The position numbers and the translations under genes are program-made. The notes under the pieces were generated by a model. It saw nothing but the letters and a program-made list of their open reading frames with translations, was not told where the DNA came from and made no database searches. DNA of 64,000 nucleotides from Mycobacterium sp. D16Q13 (GTDB lineage: Bacteria > Actinomycetota > Actinomycetes > Mycobacteriales > Mycobacteriaceae): assembly GCF_002013375.1 (NCBI RefSeq), contig NZ_MAEW01000001.1:186001-250000 (forward strand), written 5' to 3'. Every line of letters begins with the position of its first letter. Position 1 is the first letter of the stretch. Below are positions 34,288-44,129 of this stretch, in pieces.

Positions 34288-35562
34288 TCAGCGCTCCGGC
34301 CCACCAACATCCTCTGCTACTTCCTGCATACTCCTAACCTGCGGTGACGCAAGTCTCCCCAGCGTCTCGGGTGCAAAGATCCACGCCACCGCCGCGATCA
34401 GCGGCATCGCGCCTCCCACCACGAACGCCCACCCATAGGACGCGTGCTCGACGATCACCCCAGCGACCACGGGCCCGATCACCAGCCCGATATCGGAGGT
34501 CATCTGGAAGGTGGCCAACGCTGTCCCTGCCCTGCCCCTGCTGCCCACCACATCGGCCACGGCGGCCTGCTGCGGGGAGGCATACAGCCCCGCACCAATC
34601 CCCCCGATGAGCGAGAGCACGATGAGCAGCGGCAGCGACGACACAAAGCCCATCGCGACCACGGTCGACCCGCACACCACTAGCCCCGCGACCACCAGCG
34701 GCTTACGCCCGATGTCATCGGACCACGAGCCCGCCAGGAAGGCCGTGGACACGTCCCCCGCCGCGAACGCCGCGAACACCAGTCCGGCAGCGCCCGGTCG
34801 CTGGTGCAGCGCCTCGATCACAAACAGTGGCAACAGCGCACCACGGATCCCAAAGATCGCCCAGCCCGCACTGAAATTCGACATCAGGGCGGCCAGGAAC
34901 GTCCGATGGTGCAGTGCGGACTTCAACGTCACCGGAGTGCCGTGATGTTCGTCGGCGACCTCCAACAGGGTGGAACGCCGCAGCCCAAAGTAGACCAGCA
35001 CGACGACAACCACCAGCGCCGCCGCATAGATGATGAAAGGCGCCGAAAGACTCAGCCCCACAACGGCACTGCCCAAGGCCGGCCCGGCCACCATGCCGAG
35101 CAGAAAACTCGACCCATACAACCCCTGGGCACGTCCGCGAATCTCTTCGGGCGCGATGCGCACCAGCAGCGCGGCTGCCGACACGGTGAACATCGTGGAG
35201 CCCACACCACCGAGCGACCGGAACACCAAGAGCTGCCAATAGCTATGCACGAAGGCGCAGATGCCGGTCGATACCGCGACGATCAGCAGTCCACTCATGT
35301 AGATCCAGCGCTCCCCCAGCCGCTGCACCAGTGCTCCGGCGGCGGGTGCGAACACCAACCGGAATGCGGCGAACGAGCTCACCACCGCGGTCGCCGCGGT
35401 CACGCTCACTCCGAAGCTACGGGCATACTGCGGCAGCGCGGGCGCCACCACACCGAACCCGAGCGCGATCACCAGGCTCGCGACAACCAGAACCCATATC
35501 TCCCACGGCAGGCGCGGTTTTACCGCTGCGACATCTGCGTTGTAGTCGGGACAGCCACTCAA
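34288..35562 (-). CDS. MFS transporter
   Basis: A 424-aa major facilitator with 12 predicted helices. The loop 2-3 region reads [17 protein letters not shown], and the second-half equivalent [17 protein letters not shown] carries the D-x2-GR-K motif. [18 protein letters not shown] resembles the motif C of drug/H+ antiporters. Its start overlaps the pgm stop by four bases (ATGA), so it is translated from the pgm transcript. The substrate is unknown. Confidence 0.83.
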   Translation of the reverse strand: MSGCPDYNADVAAVKPRLPWEIWVLVVASLVIALGFGVVAPALPQYARSFGVSVTAATAVVSSFAAFRLVFAPAAGALVQRLGERWIYMSGLLIVAVSTGICAFVHSYWQLLVFRSLGGVGSTMFTVSAAALLVRIAPEEIRGRAQGLYGSSFLLGMVAGPALGSAVVGLSLSAPFIIYAAALVVVVVLVYFGLRRSTLLEVADEHHGTPVTLKSALHHRTFLAALMSNFSAGWAIFGIRGALLPLFVIEALHQRPGAAGLVFAAFAAGDVSTAFLAGSWSDDIGRKPLVVAGLVVCGSTVVAMGFVSSLPLLIVLSLIGGIGAGLYASPQQAAVADVVGSRGRAGTALATFQMTSDIGLVIGPVVAGVIVEHASYGWAFVVGGAMPLIAAVAWIFAPETLGRLASPQVRSMQEVAEDVGGPER

Positions 35563-37190
35563 CCGATGACCGCCGAGACAACCTCCCGTGCGGCATCTTG
35601 TACCTGGCTCAAGTGCTCGGCACCCTTGAATGATTCTGCATAGATCTTGTATACATCCTCGGTGCCCGATGGCCGCGCCGCGAACCAGGCATTTTCGGTG
35701 ACAACCTTGAGCCCGCCGATCGGTGCCCCATTGCCGGGCGCGTTGGTCAGCTTGGCGACGATGGGCTCACCGGCCAGCTCGGTGGCGCTCACCTGCTCGG
35801 GCGAGAGCTTGCCCAGTATCGACTTCTGTTCGCGACTCGCGGGCGCATCCACGCGGGCATACGTTGGGGCGCCGTACTTCTCGGTCAGCGCGGCGTACCG
35901 CTGCGATGGTGTGGCTCCGGTGACCGCCAGTATCTCCGAGGCGAGCAGCGCGGCGATGATGCCGTCCTTGTCGGTGGTCCACACCGACCCGTCGCGGCGC
36001 AAGAAGGAGGCCCCGGCACTCTCCTCACCGCCGAAACCTATTGTCCCGCCTATCAACCCGTCCACAAACCACTTGAATCCGACCGGCACTTCGAGCAACG
36101 TACGGCCCAATCCCGCCACCACCCGGTCTATGATCGACGAGCTCACCAGGGTCTTGCCCACCGCGGTCTCGGCGGCCCAGCCATCACGGTGACTGAACAG
36201 GTAGTCGATGGCCACCGCCAGGTAGTGGTTGGGGTTCATCAGGCCCGCATCGGGAGTCACGATGCCGTGGCGATCCGAATCGGCGTCGTTCCCCGTCGCG
36301 ATCTGGTACTTGTCCCGCGAGGCCACCAGCGAGGCCATCGCGTCCGGCGAAGAGCAGTCCATCCGGATCTTGCCGTCGTGGTCCAGGGTCATGAACCTCC
36401 AGGTGGCGTCCACCAGCGGGTTCACCACGGTCAGCTCCAGCGACCAGCGGTCGGCGATCGCGGCCCAGTAGTCGACGCTGGCCCCGCCCAGCGGGTCGGC
36501 ACCTATCCGGATTCCGGCGTTCTTGATGACGTCGAGGTCGACGACATTGATCAGATCGTCCACATACGTCTGCTGAAAATCGTACCGCTGCGCGGATTTC
36601 AGCGCCTGCGCCAACGAGACCCGCTTCACCGAGCGCCATCCCGAGCGCAGAATCTCGTTGGCGCGGGCAGCAATCGCGCCCGTGGCATCGGTGTCGGCAG
36701 GCCCGCCATGCGGCGGGTTGTACTTGAATCCGCCGTCCCGGGGAGGGTTATGCGATGGGGTGACGACGATCCCGTCGGCCAACCCAGTCGTCTTACCGTG
36801 GTTGTGCCGCAAGATGGCATGACTCACCGCCGGGGTCGGCGTGTATCGGTCTCGCGAATCCACAGCCACCACAACATCGTTCGCGTGCAGTACCTCTAGC
36901 GCGCTCGTCCATGCAGGCTCGGAGAGTGCATGGGTATCGCGGCCGATGAACAGCGGCCCGGTGATGCCCTGCGAGGCCCGGTACTCGACGATCGCCGCGG
37001 TGGTGGCGACGATATGCGCCTCGTTGAAGGCGCCGTCAAGGCTGGACCCGCGGTGCCCCGAGGTCCCGAAGGCGACCTGCTGTGCGACGTTCGCCGGGTC
37101 AGGCTTTATCGCGTAGTACGCGGTCACCACATGGGCGATGTCGATGAGGTCTTCCGGCTGGGCCGGCTGTCCGGCGCGCGCATTGCTCAC
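35559..37190 (-). CDS. pgm: phosphoglucomutase, alpha-D-glucose-phosphate-specific
   Basis: A 543-aa enzyme interconverting glucose 1- and 6-phosphate. [10 protein letters not shown] near residue 43 is the N-terminal family signature. The phosphoserine loop is [12 protein letters not shown] near 140. The Mg2+ loop is DADSDRHG near 300, the sugar loop GGEESAGAS near 385, and the phosphate-binding end [16 protein letters not shown] near 515. Start GTG 37190 gives a length close to PgmA (Rv3068c); GTG 37196 is also possible. Glucose-1-phosphate feeds trehalose, glycogen and cell-wall sugar nucleotides. Confidence 0.93.
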   Translation of the reverse strand: MSNARAGQPAQPEDLIDIAHVVTAYYAIKPDPANVAQQVAFGTSGHRGSSLDGAFNEAHIVATTAAIVEYRASQGITGPLFIGRDTHALSEPAWTSALEVLHANDVVVAVDSRDRYTPTPAVSHAILRHNHGKTTGLADGIVVTPSHNPPRDGGFKYNPPHGGPADTDATGAIAARANEILRSGWRSVKRVSLAQALKSAQRYDFQQTYVDDLINVVDLDVIKNAGIRIGADPLGGASVDYWAAIADRWSLELTVVNPLVDATWRFMTLDHDGKIRMDCSSPDAMASLVASRDKYQIATGNDADSDRHGIVTPDAGLMNPNHYLAVAIDYLFSHRDGWAAETAVGKTLVSSSIIDRVVAGLGRTLLEVPVGFKWFVDGLIGGTIGFGGEESAGASFLRRDGSVWTTDKDGIIAALLASEILAVTGATPSQRYAALTEKYGAPTYARVDAPASREQKSILGKLSPEQVSATELAGEPIVAKLTNAPGNGAPIGGLKVVTENAWFAARPSGTEDVYKIYAESFKGAEHLSQVQDAAREVVSAVIG

Positions 37191-37239
37191 CCGCACGATT
37201 CTGCCCGGATCAGGTGAACCGTGTCTTACCGAACGGCCG

Positions 37240-37563
37240 CTATTGGAGGGGCTGGATGCCGACGGCGGTCCCGTACGCACACACCTCGACGCCCGTGTTG
37301 GCGTACTCGGTGGTCTCGAATCGGAACGCGACCACGGCGTTGGCGCCGCGTGACTCTGCCTCGGCGGCCAGCCGCGACAGCGCCTCACGACGGCTCTCGT
37401 GCAGCAGCGCAGTGATGCCTTTGAGCTCCCCACCGGCGATGGATTTGAAGGAGGCGGCAAGGTTCGAACCGATGTGCCGCGACCGCACCGTCAGGCCGAA
37501 GACCTCGCCAAATACCGCGGCGATCTTGTATCCGGGGATGTCATTGCTCGTCACGATGATCAT
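37240..37563 (-). CDS. YbjQ/UPF0145 family protein
   Basis: A 107-aa protein of the YbjQ group (heavy-metal-binding domain name only): [27 protein letters not shown] at the start, [27 protein letters not shown] in the middle. Structures show pentameric rings, and function is unknown. It lies upstream of pgm with a 49-base gap and downstream of the esterases. Confidence 0.82.
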   Translation of the reverse strand: MIIVTSNDIPGYKIAAVFGEVFGLTVRSRHIGSNLAASFKSIAGGELKGITALLHESRREALSRLAAEAESRGANAVVAFRFETTEYANTGVEVCAYGTAVGIQPLQ

Positions 37564-37589
37564 GGGCCCAACGTACCGCCGTGCGTGCG

Positions 37590-39095
37590 CTAGGCGATGG
37601 AGGCGACGTCCCGCCAGAGCGGGCGCCGATCACCATCGGGGTCGCTCTCCACCCGTGAGGGGCTGTCGATGATCAGCACCTGGCGGTCCGGCACCGTATA
37701 GGTCGGCCAGCCCTCACCGGGCGCCCCGGTACGCGCGAAGGTGAGCCAATGCCTTTGCATCTCGTCACTGACGGCGCGTGCCTGGGCGCGATCACCGCGT
37801 CCCGCCAGGAACGGCGCCGCCACGGTTCGATAGGTGCCGAAGACGGCGAGCAACTCGATGGCGTGGGTGGGTCCCAGCCCGTAACGACGCAGCGCGCGCG
37901 TGGCGTAGTCGTACCGATAGAAGTAGACCGGCGCATGCCTGCCGTGCGCTTCGGCGACGCGCCAGGCCGCCGACCCGAACGCCAGGTCACCGGCTAGCTG
38001 CAGGAGTGCCTTCTCCGACGGGTAGCCGTCGTAGCCGCTGACGATCCGCTGCACATACTCGGGACCGCCCTTGGACAGGGAATGCTCGAGCGCCTTCGAA
38101 GTGATCGGCAGAATCTTGAGCATCTTGGTGAAGAGGGTGGCCTCCTCGGCGTTGTACCCGATGATGAGCGGAACACGATGTGCCTCACCGCGTTCCATCG
38201 CCTCGTTCGGGTCCCACGGCAGCACATCGCCGTCGACGCTCGGCCCGAACCGCAGCGATAGTCCGGGAACATGCTTGGCCGTTCCCATCAACCGGAAGAA
38301 GGCCTTGACCAGCTCGCGCGGCTTGGCGCTCAGCACGGTTTCGGCGGCATTGGAGTCGCTCGCACCCAGGTACGCCGCGAACTGGCGCGCATTGACGGCG
38401 GCGTCCTCGGGACGGACCACGAGACCGGTGGCAGTGCTCTGACAGATGGCACGGTGGAAAAGACCCGCCGCCGAGGGCACCGCAAGCAGGGTGTTCACCG
38501 CGTGTGACCCGGCGCTCTCCCCGAAGATCGTCACATTGTTCGGGTCTCCCCCGAACGCCCCGATGTTGTCGTGCACCCACCGCAGCGCCAGCACTAAGTC
38601 ACGCAGGTACAGGTTGCCGTCAATGGCGTGCTTCTCATCGGACAGCGACGAAAGATCCAGCGCGCCTAGGGCACCCAGCCGGTAGTTGACCGAGACGTAC
38701 ACGCATCCCTGCCGTGCCAGGCTCGCACCGTCGTAGAGCGGGGTGGCCGAGCTTCCCAGGAAGTACCCGCCGCCATGGATGAAGAACATGACGGGCAGCG
38801 GCCCGCTGATCGGCCCCTCCGGAGCTACCACGTTGAGGGTCAGGCAATCCTCGCTGAGCTTCTGGGGCTTGCCCGGCAGGATGATGGCGTAGCGATGCTG
38901 CTGAATGGAGGCGGCGCCCCACGTGCGGCACTTGCGCACCCCGACCCACGGCTCGGCCGGGCGCGGCGCACGCAGGCGCAGCGGACCCACCGGCGGCTCC
39001 GCATAGGGAATCCCGCGGAAGCGGTGCACGCCGCCCCGGGTGAATCCTTCGACAGTGCCGTTGACGGTGTTGATACGGATGGGCTTCTTTGCCAT
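37590..39095 (-). CDS. type-B carboxylesterase/lipase
   Basis: A 501-aa alpha/beta hydrolase of the cholinesterase-like family. The oxyanion-hole region is FIHGGGYFLGS near residue 105, the nucleophile Ser is in FGESAGSHAVN near 190, Glu is likely in NAEEATLF near 307, and the His lies in a late segment (GLGPTHAIELLAVFG near 410). ATG 39095 has AGGA eight bases upstream. It is about half-identical by eye to the next gene, with which it is tandem. A CCAACCGGTTGG palindrome precedes it. Confidence 0.85.
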   Translation of the reverse strand: MAKKPIRINTVNGTVEGFTRGGVHRFRGIPYAEPPVGPLRLRAPRPAEPWVGVRKCRTWGAASIQQHRYAIILPGKPQKLSEDCLTLNVVAPEGPISGPLPVMFFIHGGGYFLGSSATPLYDGASLARQGCVYVSVNYRLGALGALDLSSLSDEKHAIDGNLYLRDLVLALRWVHDNIGAFGGDPNNVTIFGESAGSHAVNTLLAVPSAAGLFHRAICQSTATGLVVRPEDAAVNARQFAAYLGASDSNAAETVLSAKPRELVKAFFRLMGTAKHVPGLSLRFGPSVDGDVLPWDPNEAMERGEAHRVPLIIGYNAEEATLFTKMLKILPITSKALEHSLSKGGPEYVQRIVSGYDGYPSEKALLQLAGDLAFGSAAWRVAEAHGRHAPVYFYRYDYATRALRRYGLGPTHAIELLAVFGTYRTVAAPFLAGRGDRAQARAVSDEMQRHWLTFARTGAPGEGWPTYTVPDRQVLIIDSPSRVESDPDGDRRPLWRDVASIA

Positions 39096-39112
39096 CGGCA
39101 CATCCTAGGTAA

Positions 39113-39124
39113 CCAACCGGTTGG
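39113..39124. promoter_or_regulatory. CCAACCGGTTGG palindrome between tandem esterases
   Basis: A perfect 12-base palindrome lies 17 bases before the downstream esterase start, in the 44-base spacer between the paralogues. CCAACCGGTTGG is a common TetR-type half-site arrangement. It could give the second gene its own regulated promoter. Confidence 0.4.
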
Positions 39125-39139
39125 CCCACAATGCCTGGT

Positions 39140-40660
39140 TCAGAGAGTGAGACTGAAGCCTTCCCACGCCGCGCGCCTGGTGACCTCCGGGTCCAGCTCC
39201 ACCCGGGTGGCATGGTCGAACACCATCACCGCGCGATCCGGGGGTTCGTAGGTGGGCCAGCCGTCGCCGGGAATTCCACTGCGTGCGAACGCAAGCCAGC
39301 GTCGCTGCACATCATTGCTAACCCGTACGGCATCACGGCGACCGATGGCCCCGGCCATCACCGTGCCCATCGCCCCGCGGTAACTATCGAACACCGCGAG
39401 CAGTTCTGTGGCATGCGTGGCGCCCATACCGGCCATCCGTAGCGCCCCGGGGGCGTAGTCGTACCGGTAGAAGTACACCGGCGCGTACCGATGGTGGGCT
39501 TCGGCCATTTGCCAGGCCGCCGTGGAGAAGTTCATGTCGCCGGCGAGCTTGACGCGCGCGGAACGTGCCGGGTACCCCGGGTACGCCGCCACGATGCGAT
39601 CACGATGGACGGGCCCGCCGCGCATCAGCATTCCCTCCAGTGCGGGCTCGGACAGCGGCATCATCTTGAGGACCCGGGTGAACAGTTTGGCCTCATCGGC
39701 ATTGTGGCCAACGATCAGCGGAACACGATGTGCCTCACCGTGTTCCATTGCCTCGATGGGGTGCCGGGGCAGGTAATGGCCGTCGATGCACGGACCGATC
39801 GCGAACGATCCGCCGGGCATGTTCGCCACGATATCGGCGATGAGGGTGTTGAGCGCCGCCCCGAGTTCGGCGGGCGCTGTCTGCAACACGGTCTGCGCGG
39901 CAGTTTCCGGTGTGGCACCGAGGATGTGCGCGAACTTCTGCGCATACAGCGCGGCCGATTCGGCGGGCACTGCCATGCCGCTGGCGGTGCTCTGGCAGAT
40001 CGCACGGTGAAACAGGCCCCCGGCGGCGGGGGTCGCCATCAGGGTCTCCACGCAGTGCGCGCCCGCGCTTTCCCCGAAGATTGTCACGTTGTCCGGATTG
40101 CCGCCGAATGCGGTGATGTTGTCGCGCACCCACTGCAGTGCCAGCACGACGTCACGCAGGAACAAGTTGCCATCGATGGTGTGGGCGGTGTTCGACAACG
40201 AGGATAGGTCGAGGGCACCCAGCGCGCCCACCCGATAGTTCACCGACACGTAGACACACCCGCGCCGGGTCAGCGAGCCGCCGTCGTACAGCGGGGTCGC
40301 CGAGCTGCCCAGCAGATAGCCGCCGCCGTAGATGAAGAACATGACCGGCAGCGGCTCATTGGACGGACGGTCCGGGGTGACGACGTTGACCGTCAAGCAG
40401 TCCTCGCTGGCCCGCTGGACGCGTCCGGGTCCCAGCACCCGGTAGCGGCGCTGCTGCGGGGCCGCCGCGCCGAATTCCGTGCAGTCGCGCACGCCATCCC
40501 ACGGCAGAGCCGGTTGCGGTGCGCGCAGGCGCAGCAATCCGATCGGGGGGCGGGCGTAGGGAATGGACCGGAAGCGCCGCACACCTCCCCGCACAAGGCC
40601 TTCAACGACTCCGTGGGGAGTGCGCACGCGGACAGTGGGCGTCTTCGACCCTGAAGCCAT
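39140..40660 (-). CDS. type-B carboxylesterase/lipase, paralogue
   Basis: A 506-aa paralogue of the following gene with the same landmarks: FIYGGGYLLGS, the nucleophile in FGESAGAHCVE, NADEAKLF for the acid residue and GATHATELLAVF for the His. The N-terminus RVRTPHGVVEGLVRGGVRRFRSIPYARPP aligns directly with its neighbour. The pair arose by tandem duplication. ATG 40660 is chosen because upstream residues are not conserved with the paralogue. The substrate is unknown. Confidence 0.85.
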   Translation of the reverse strand: MASGSKTPTVRVRTPHGVVEGLVRGGVRRFRSIPYARPPIGLLRLRAPQPALPWDGVRDCTEFGAAAPQQRRYRVLGPGRVQRASEDCLTVNVVTPDRPSNEPLPVMFFIYGGGYLLGSSATPLYDGGSLTRRGCVYVSVNYRVGALGALDLSSLSNTAHTIDGNLFLRDVVLALQWVRDNITAFGGNPDNVTIFGESAGAHCVETLMATPAAGGLFHRAICQSTASGMAVPAESAALYAQKFAHILGATPETAAQTVLQTAPAELGAALNTLIADIVANMPGGSFAIGPCIDGHYLPRHPIEAMEHGEAHRVPLIVGHNADEAKLFTRVLKMMPLSEPALEGMLMRGGPVHRDRIVAAYPGYPARSARVKLAGDMNFSTAAWQMAEAHHRYAPVYFYRYDYAPGALRMAGMGATHATELLAVFDSYRGAMGTVMAGAIGRRDAVRVSNDVQRRWLAFARSGIPGDGWPTYEPPDRAVMVFDHATRVELDPEVTRRAAWEGFSLTL

Positions 40661-40686
40661 GGCAGTCAAGATAGCTGTCCGCGACC

Positions 40687-40830
40687 TCAATCGCGCTGCC
40701 TGCGGGGGAAATCCAGGTAATTCGTGAGCAGCGGCACCCCCGCCATCAGATAACTGATCGCGGTCTTCAGAAATCGGCGGGCGTCGACTCGATGGATTTC
40801 GGACCGGTCACGGGAACATACCTATCGATG
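40687..40830 (-). pseudogene. possible gene remnant ending RRFLKTAISYLMAGVPLL
   Basis: The minus-strand frame just upstream of the esterase pair reads RVDARRFLKTAISYLMAGVPLL, continues for a few residues and stops at 40687. It looks like a natural protein C-terminus, but the frame is closed by a stop about 45 codons upstream and has no good start. It may be a decayed gene. The spacer 40661-40920 holds nothing else I can name. Confidence 0.25.
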
Positions 40831-40920
40831 CACCAATAGCAACATTGGCCCCACCTGCCACTATCGTCACGAGAGTCGAGTACTGACGTCGAAACGGCGT
40901 CCTGCCCCGGAAGGTCTGAC

Positions 40921-42387
40921 ATGTCGAGGCGTCGCCGAATCTCCGTGGTCTTGTTGACCTCGGCCGTTATCGGATCAAGCGTCGCGATCGATGTCGCGCC
41001 CTTGGCCGTCGCCGACCCGTGCACCGGCCCCGCCGCGGGGCTCCAGCCGCCGACCCCGGTCCCCGACGACGGCATACCCGGCCAGGCTCCCCCCATCGGA
41101 CGCCGACCCGCTGGCGCCAATGACAAGGCACCCCTGCCAGAACTGGGCAAGCTGCCCCTGGCCATCCTCAAGCAGGTGCTGCCCCAACAGAGCGCCAAGA
41201 AGAAGCCGGGGTGGGCCCAAGAGCTGGCGCGCCCCGCCCTGCCCAATCCGCCCGAGCCCTCACCGAACAATCTTCAAGACCAGCAGGCCGCTGCCGTCGC
41301 ACCGGCCCCGGCCCCGGCGCCTGCGGTCGGCCCTGCCCCCGAAGCCGCCGTCTCCCCCTCCACCTCCGTCGTCGGCTGGGTCACCGGTGTCGACACCGGC
41401 GCCAACACACTTCAGAAGTTCAGCATCTCCGGAACCGACCTCGGAATCATGTGGGACAACGGCGATTCCGCCGGCCGCCAGGTTCTGATGGCCTTTGGCG
41501 ACACCTACGGATACTGCGGAATGAGAAGCCAGCAGTGGCGGTACAACACCCTGCTGCGCACTCAGGACAAATCGCTCTCGCGCGGTCTCGCGGTGGCCGA
41601 GGGATCGACCTCCAACCCGTATGCCGGTTCCCCGCAGTCACGCCCCGGCTACTCCAAGCAGATCATCCCGCCCATCAAGTGGGCCGCCCAGGAACGCGGC
41701 ATCATTCCCACGGCCGCCATTTCCGTCGGACGCACCCAGTACATGAACTACATGTCCATCAAGAGCTGGGACAGCGCCGGCGAATGGACCACCAACTACT
41801 CGGCGACCGCGGTGTCCAATGACAACGGACAGAACTGGAAGACGTTCCCCCAGAGTGTCCGTCCCGCATCCCCCGACGCCATCAGCCAGGTCCCGTTCAC
41901 CCCGGGAAATGAGAACTTTCAGCAGGCCGCCTACGTCAAGGGCAACGACGGATACATCTACATCTTCGGAACCCCTTCCGGGCGAAGCGGATCCGGATTC
42001 GTATCACGCGCGTTGCCCGGGAACCTGCCCGACGCCGCCAAGCATGAGTTCTGGAACACCGACCGGGGCTCCTGGATACCGGGCGATCCCAACGCGGCGA
42101 CTCCGATCATCTCCGGCCCGGTCGGCGAGATGTCCGCGCAATACAACACCTACCTCAAGAAATACCTGGTGATGTACGGCGACAAGTCCGGCGATGTCCT
42201 GCTCTCCACCTCCCCCGCCCCGCAGGGCCCGTGGAGCCCGCCACAGATTCTCGTCACCGAGTCACAGATGCCGGGCGGGCCCTACGCGCCGTACCTGCAT
42301 CCGTGGACAACCGGCAAGGAGCTGTACTTCAACCTGTCCCTGTGGTCGGCGTACAACGTCATGTTGATGCGCACCACCCTTCCGTAA
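40921..42387 (+). CDS. secreted DUF4185 protein, possible D-arabinan hydrolase
   Basis: A 488-aa exported protein. The signal peptide ends in LAVADP near residue 31, followed by a Pro/Ala-rich linker to about 145 (APAPAPAPAVGPAPEA). The DUF4185 propeller-like domain then starts at WVTGVDTGANTLQKFSISGTDLGIMWDN and contains LMAFGDTYGYCG. To my knowledge some DUF4185 members were reported as endo-D-arabinanases (GH183), which would point to arabinogalactan or lipoarabinomannan remodelling; transfer to this protein is inference. It stands alone, with the thiolase gene convergent six bases away. Confidence 0.75.
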   Translation: MSRRRRISVVLLTSAVIGSSVAIDVAPLAVADPCTGPAAGLQPPTPVPDDGIPGQAPPIGRRPAGANDKAPLPELGKLPLAILKQVLPQQSAKKKPGWAQELARPALPNPPEPSPNNLQDQQAAAVAPAPAPAPAVGPAPEAAVSPSTSVVGWVTGVDTGANTLQKFSISGTDLGIMWDNGDSAGRQVLMAFGDTYGYCGMRSQQWRYNTLLRTQDKSLSRGLAVAEGSTSNPYAGSPQSRPGYSKQIIPPIKWAAQERGIIPTAAISVGRTQYMNYMSIKSWDSAGEWTTNYSATAVSNDNGQNWKTFPQSVRPASPDAISQVPFTPGNENFQQAAYVKGNDGYIYIFGTPSGRSGSGFVSRALPGNLPDAAKHEFWNTDRGSWIPGDPNAATPIISGPVGEMSAQYNTYLKKYLVMYGDKSGDVLLSTSPAPQGPWSPPQILVTESQMPGGPYAPYLHPWTTGKELYFNLSLWSAYNVMLMRTTLP

Positions 42388-42392
42388 CAGCG

Positions 42393-43586
42393 CTACAACC
42401 GCTCGATGATGGTCGCGTTGGCCAAACCGCCTGCCTCGCACATGGTCTGCAGGCCATAGCGCCCACCAGTCTGCTCCAACACCGACACCAGCGTGGTCAT
42501 GAGCCGCCCGCCGCTGGCACCCAGCGGGTGCCCAATGGCGGTGGCTCCGCCGTTGATGTTGACCTTGGACACGTCGGCACCGGTTGCTGCTTGCCAGGCC
42601 AGAACCACCGACGCGAAGGCCTCGTTGACCTCGAAGGCATCGATATCCGCCAACGACAATCCGGCACGGTCAAGGACTTTCGCGGTCGCGGGGATGACTC
42701 CGGTAAGCATGTACAACGGATCGTCGCCCACCACCGCGACCGAGTGCACGCGGGCCCGTGGGGTGAGTCCGAGCCGCCGGGCGGTCTCACTGGACGTGAT
42801 GAGCACGGCCGACGCGCCATCGTTGATCGGCGAGGAATTGCCCGCCGTGACCCTCCAGTCGATCTGAGGGAAGCGCTGCTCCCACAATTCATTACGGAAA
42901 GCAGGTTTGAGCCCGGCCAAGATGTCCACGGTGGTCGATGGCCGTACCGATTCGTCAGCGGCCACCTCGATCAACTCGCCGTCCGCATTGGGCGCCTTGA
43001 TCGACACCACTTCGCGCGCGAATCTGCCCTCGGACCAGGCCTGAGCGGCACGACGATGACTCTCGGCGGCGAAGGCATCCAGTTGCCCGCGCGACAGTTT
43101 CCATCTCGCTGCGATCAGCTCGGCACTGATGCCTTGCGGAACAAGCCCTTCCGGGTAGCGGTGGGCGATCTCGGGGCCGAAGAAGTCCTTACCCAGGCTT
43201 TGACTGCCCATGGGGACCCGGCTCATCGACTCGATACCCGAGGCGATCACCACGTCGTAGGCCCCGGCGATGACCCCTTGCGCGGCAAAGTGAATGGCTT
43301 GCTGGCTGCTGCCACATTGGCGATCGACGGTCACCGCGGGGACGGTCTCGGGCAACCCGGCGGCCAGTGCCGCCCACCGTGCCGTGTTGGAGCTCTGCTC
43401 CCCCACCTGTCCGACCGCACCGCTGATAACGTCATCGATGAGGGCCGGGTCTATCCCGGTGCGCTCGATGAGCGCGCGAATGGCATGCGCGTGCAGATCG
43501 ACCGGATGCAGGCCAGACAGCGATCCACCCGGCTTTCCCTTGCCCACGGGTGTCCGTACCGCGTCGACAATCACTGCGTCTCTCAT
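42393..43586 (-). CDS. acetyl-CoA acetyltransferase (thiolase, FadA-type)
   Basis: A 397-aa thiolase. The acyl-accepting Cys is in VDRQCGSSQQAIHFAAQGV near residue 90. The second signature is NINGGATAIGHPLGASGGR near 350, and the C-terminal Cys motif is TMCEAGGLANATIIE. It performs thiolysis in beta-oxidation or acetoacetyl-CoA formation. ATG 43586 is preferred to an upstream in-frame codon. It is divergent from an HxlR regulator, and the spacer carries two 18-base direct repeats that are probably its operators. Confidence 0.9.
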   Translation of the reverse strand: MRDAVIVDAVRTPVGKGKPGGSLSGLHPVDLHAHAIRALIERTGIDPALIDDVISGAVGQVGEQSSNTARWAALAAGLPETVPAVTVDRQCGSSQQAIHFAAQGVIAGAYDVVIASGIESMSRVPMGSQSLGKDFFGPEIAHRYPEGLVPQGISAELIAARWKLSRGQLDAFAAESHRRAAQAWSEGRFAREVVSIKAPNADGELIEVAADESVRPSTTVDILAGLKPAFRNELWEQRFPQIDWRVTAGNSSPINDGASAVLITSSETARRLGLTPRARVHSVAVVGDDPLYMLTGVIPATAKVLDRAGLSLADIDAFEVNEAFASVVLAWQAATGADVSKVNINGGATAIGHPLGASGGRLMTTLVSVLEQTGGRYGLQTMCEAGGLANATIIERL

Positions 43587-43642
43587 GGCAATGCCTCCTG
43601 GATTCATCGTTGAACTCCTCTCCTGCCGGTATACGCTCAGTC

Positions 43643-43704
43643 AGTTGGAATTCACAACTAAGTGTGATCAAGTGCATAACGTGCTAAGTTGGATTTCACG
43701 ACTA
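43643..43704. promoter_or_regulatory. Repeated AGTTGGAATTCACAACTA boxes, putative HxlR operators
   Basis: AGTTGGAATTCACAACTA at 43643-43660 recurs with two changes at 43687-43704, 44 bases on. Each contains an AGTTG/CAACT-type inverted repeat. They lie between the divergent thiolase and HxlR genes, and the second reaches the HxlR start codon, which suits autorepression. Confidence 0.65.
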
Positions 43705-44129
43705 TGAGAGATTGTTCGATAACCAATGCCCTTGACGTCATCGGGGAACGCTGGACCCTGGTGGCCCTGCGCGAGATCATGCTGGGCAATCGACGCTTCG
43801 ACGCGATCGTCCGCAACACCGGCGCCAGCCGCGACATCCTGGCCACCCGCCTGCGCAAGCTCGTGGACGCCGGCGTCCTGGAAAAGCGCCAGTACGAAGA
43901 GCGCCCTCCCCGTTACGAATACCTGTTGACCGAATCGGGGCGCGCCCTTCGGCCGGTGCTGTTCGCCTTGATGGAATGGGGAGACACGTTCGTCACACAG
44001 GGCCCCCCACCGAGCGTCTGGGAACACCGATGCGGGTCGGTACTGCGTGTCCAGCCCACCTGTGAGAATTGTGGAGAGGCAGTGACGTTCGACGATCTCA
44101 CATCGCGACGGCTTGGCAGGGTGCGATGA
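43704..44129 (+). CDS. HxlR family regulator
   Basis: A 141-aa winged-helix protein. CSITNALDVIGERWTLVALREIMLGNRRFDAIVRNTGASRDILATRLRKL is the HxlR core with its early Cys, and GVLEKRQYEERPPRYEYLLTESG forms the wing. The C-terminal tail has HRCG and CENCG, a small zinc-ribbon-like addition seen in some actinobacterial HxlR proteins. Its start ATG lies in the second direct repeat. It overlaps the DUF1990 gene by four bases and probably regulates itself and the divergent thiolase. Confidence 0.87.
   Translation: MRDCSITNALDVIGERWTLVALREIMLGNRRFDAIVRNTGASRDILATRLRKLVDAGVLEKRQYEERPPRYEYLLTESGRALRPVLFALMEWGDTFVTQGPPPSVWEHRCGSVLRVQPTCENCGEAVTFDDLTSRRLGRVR

Noticed and set aside
34150..34347. Coding continuation RGLEPLTPTLPV after the recombinase remnant
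   Set aside because: This segment is the antisense translation of the tRNA-Ala gene and is a known annotation artefact.
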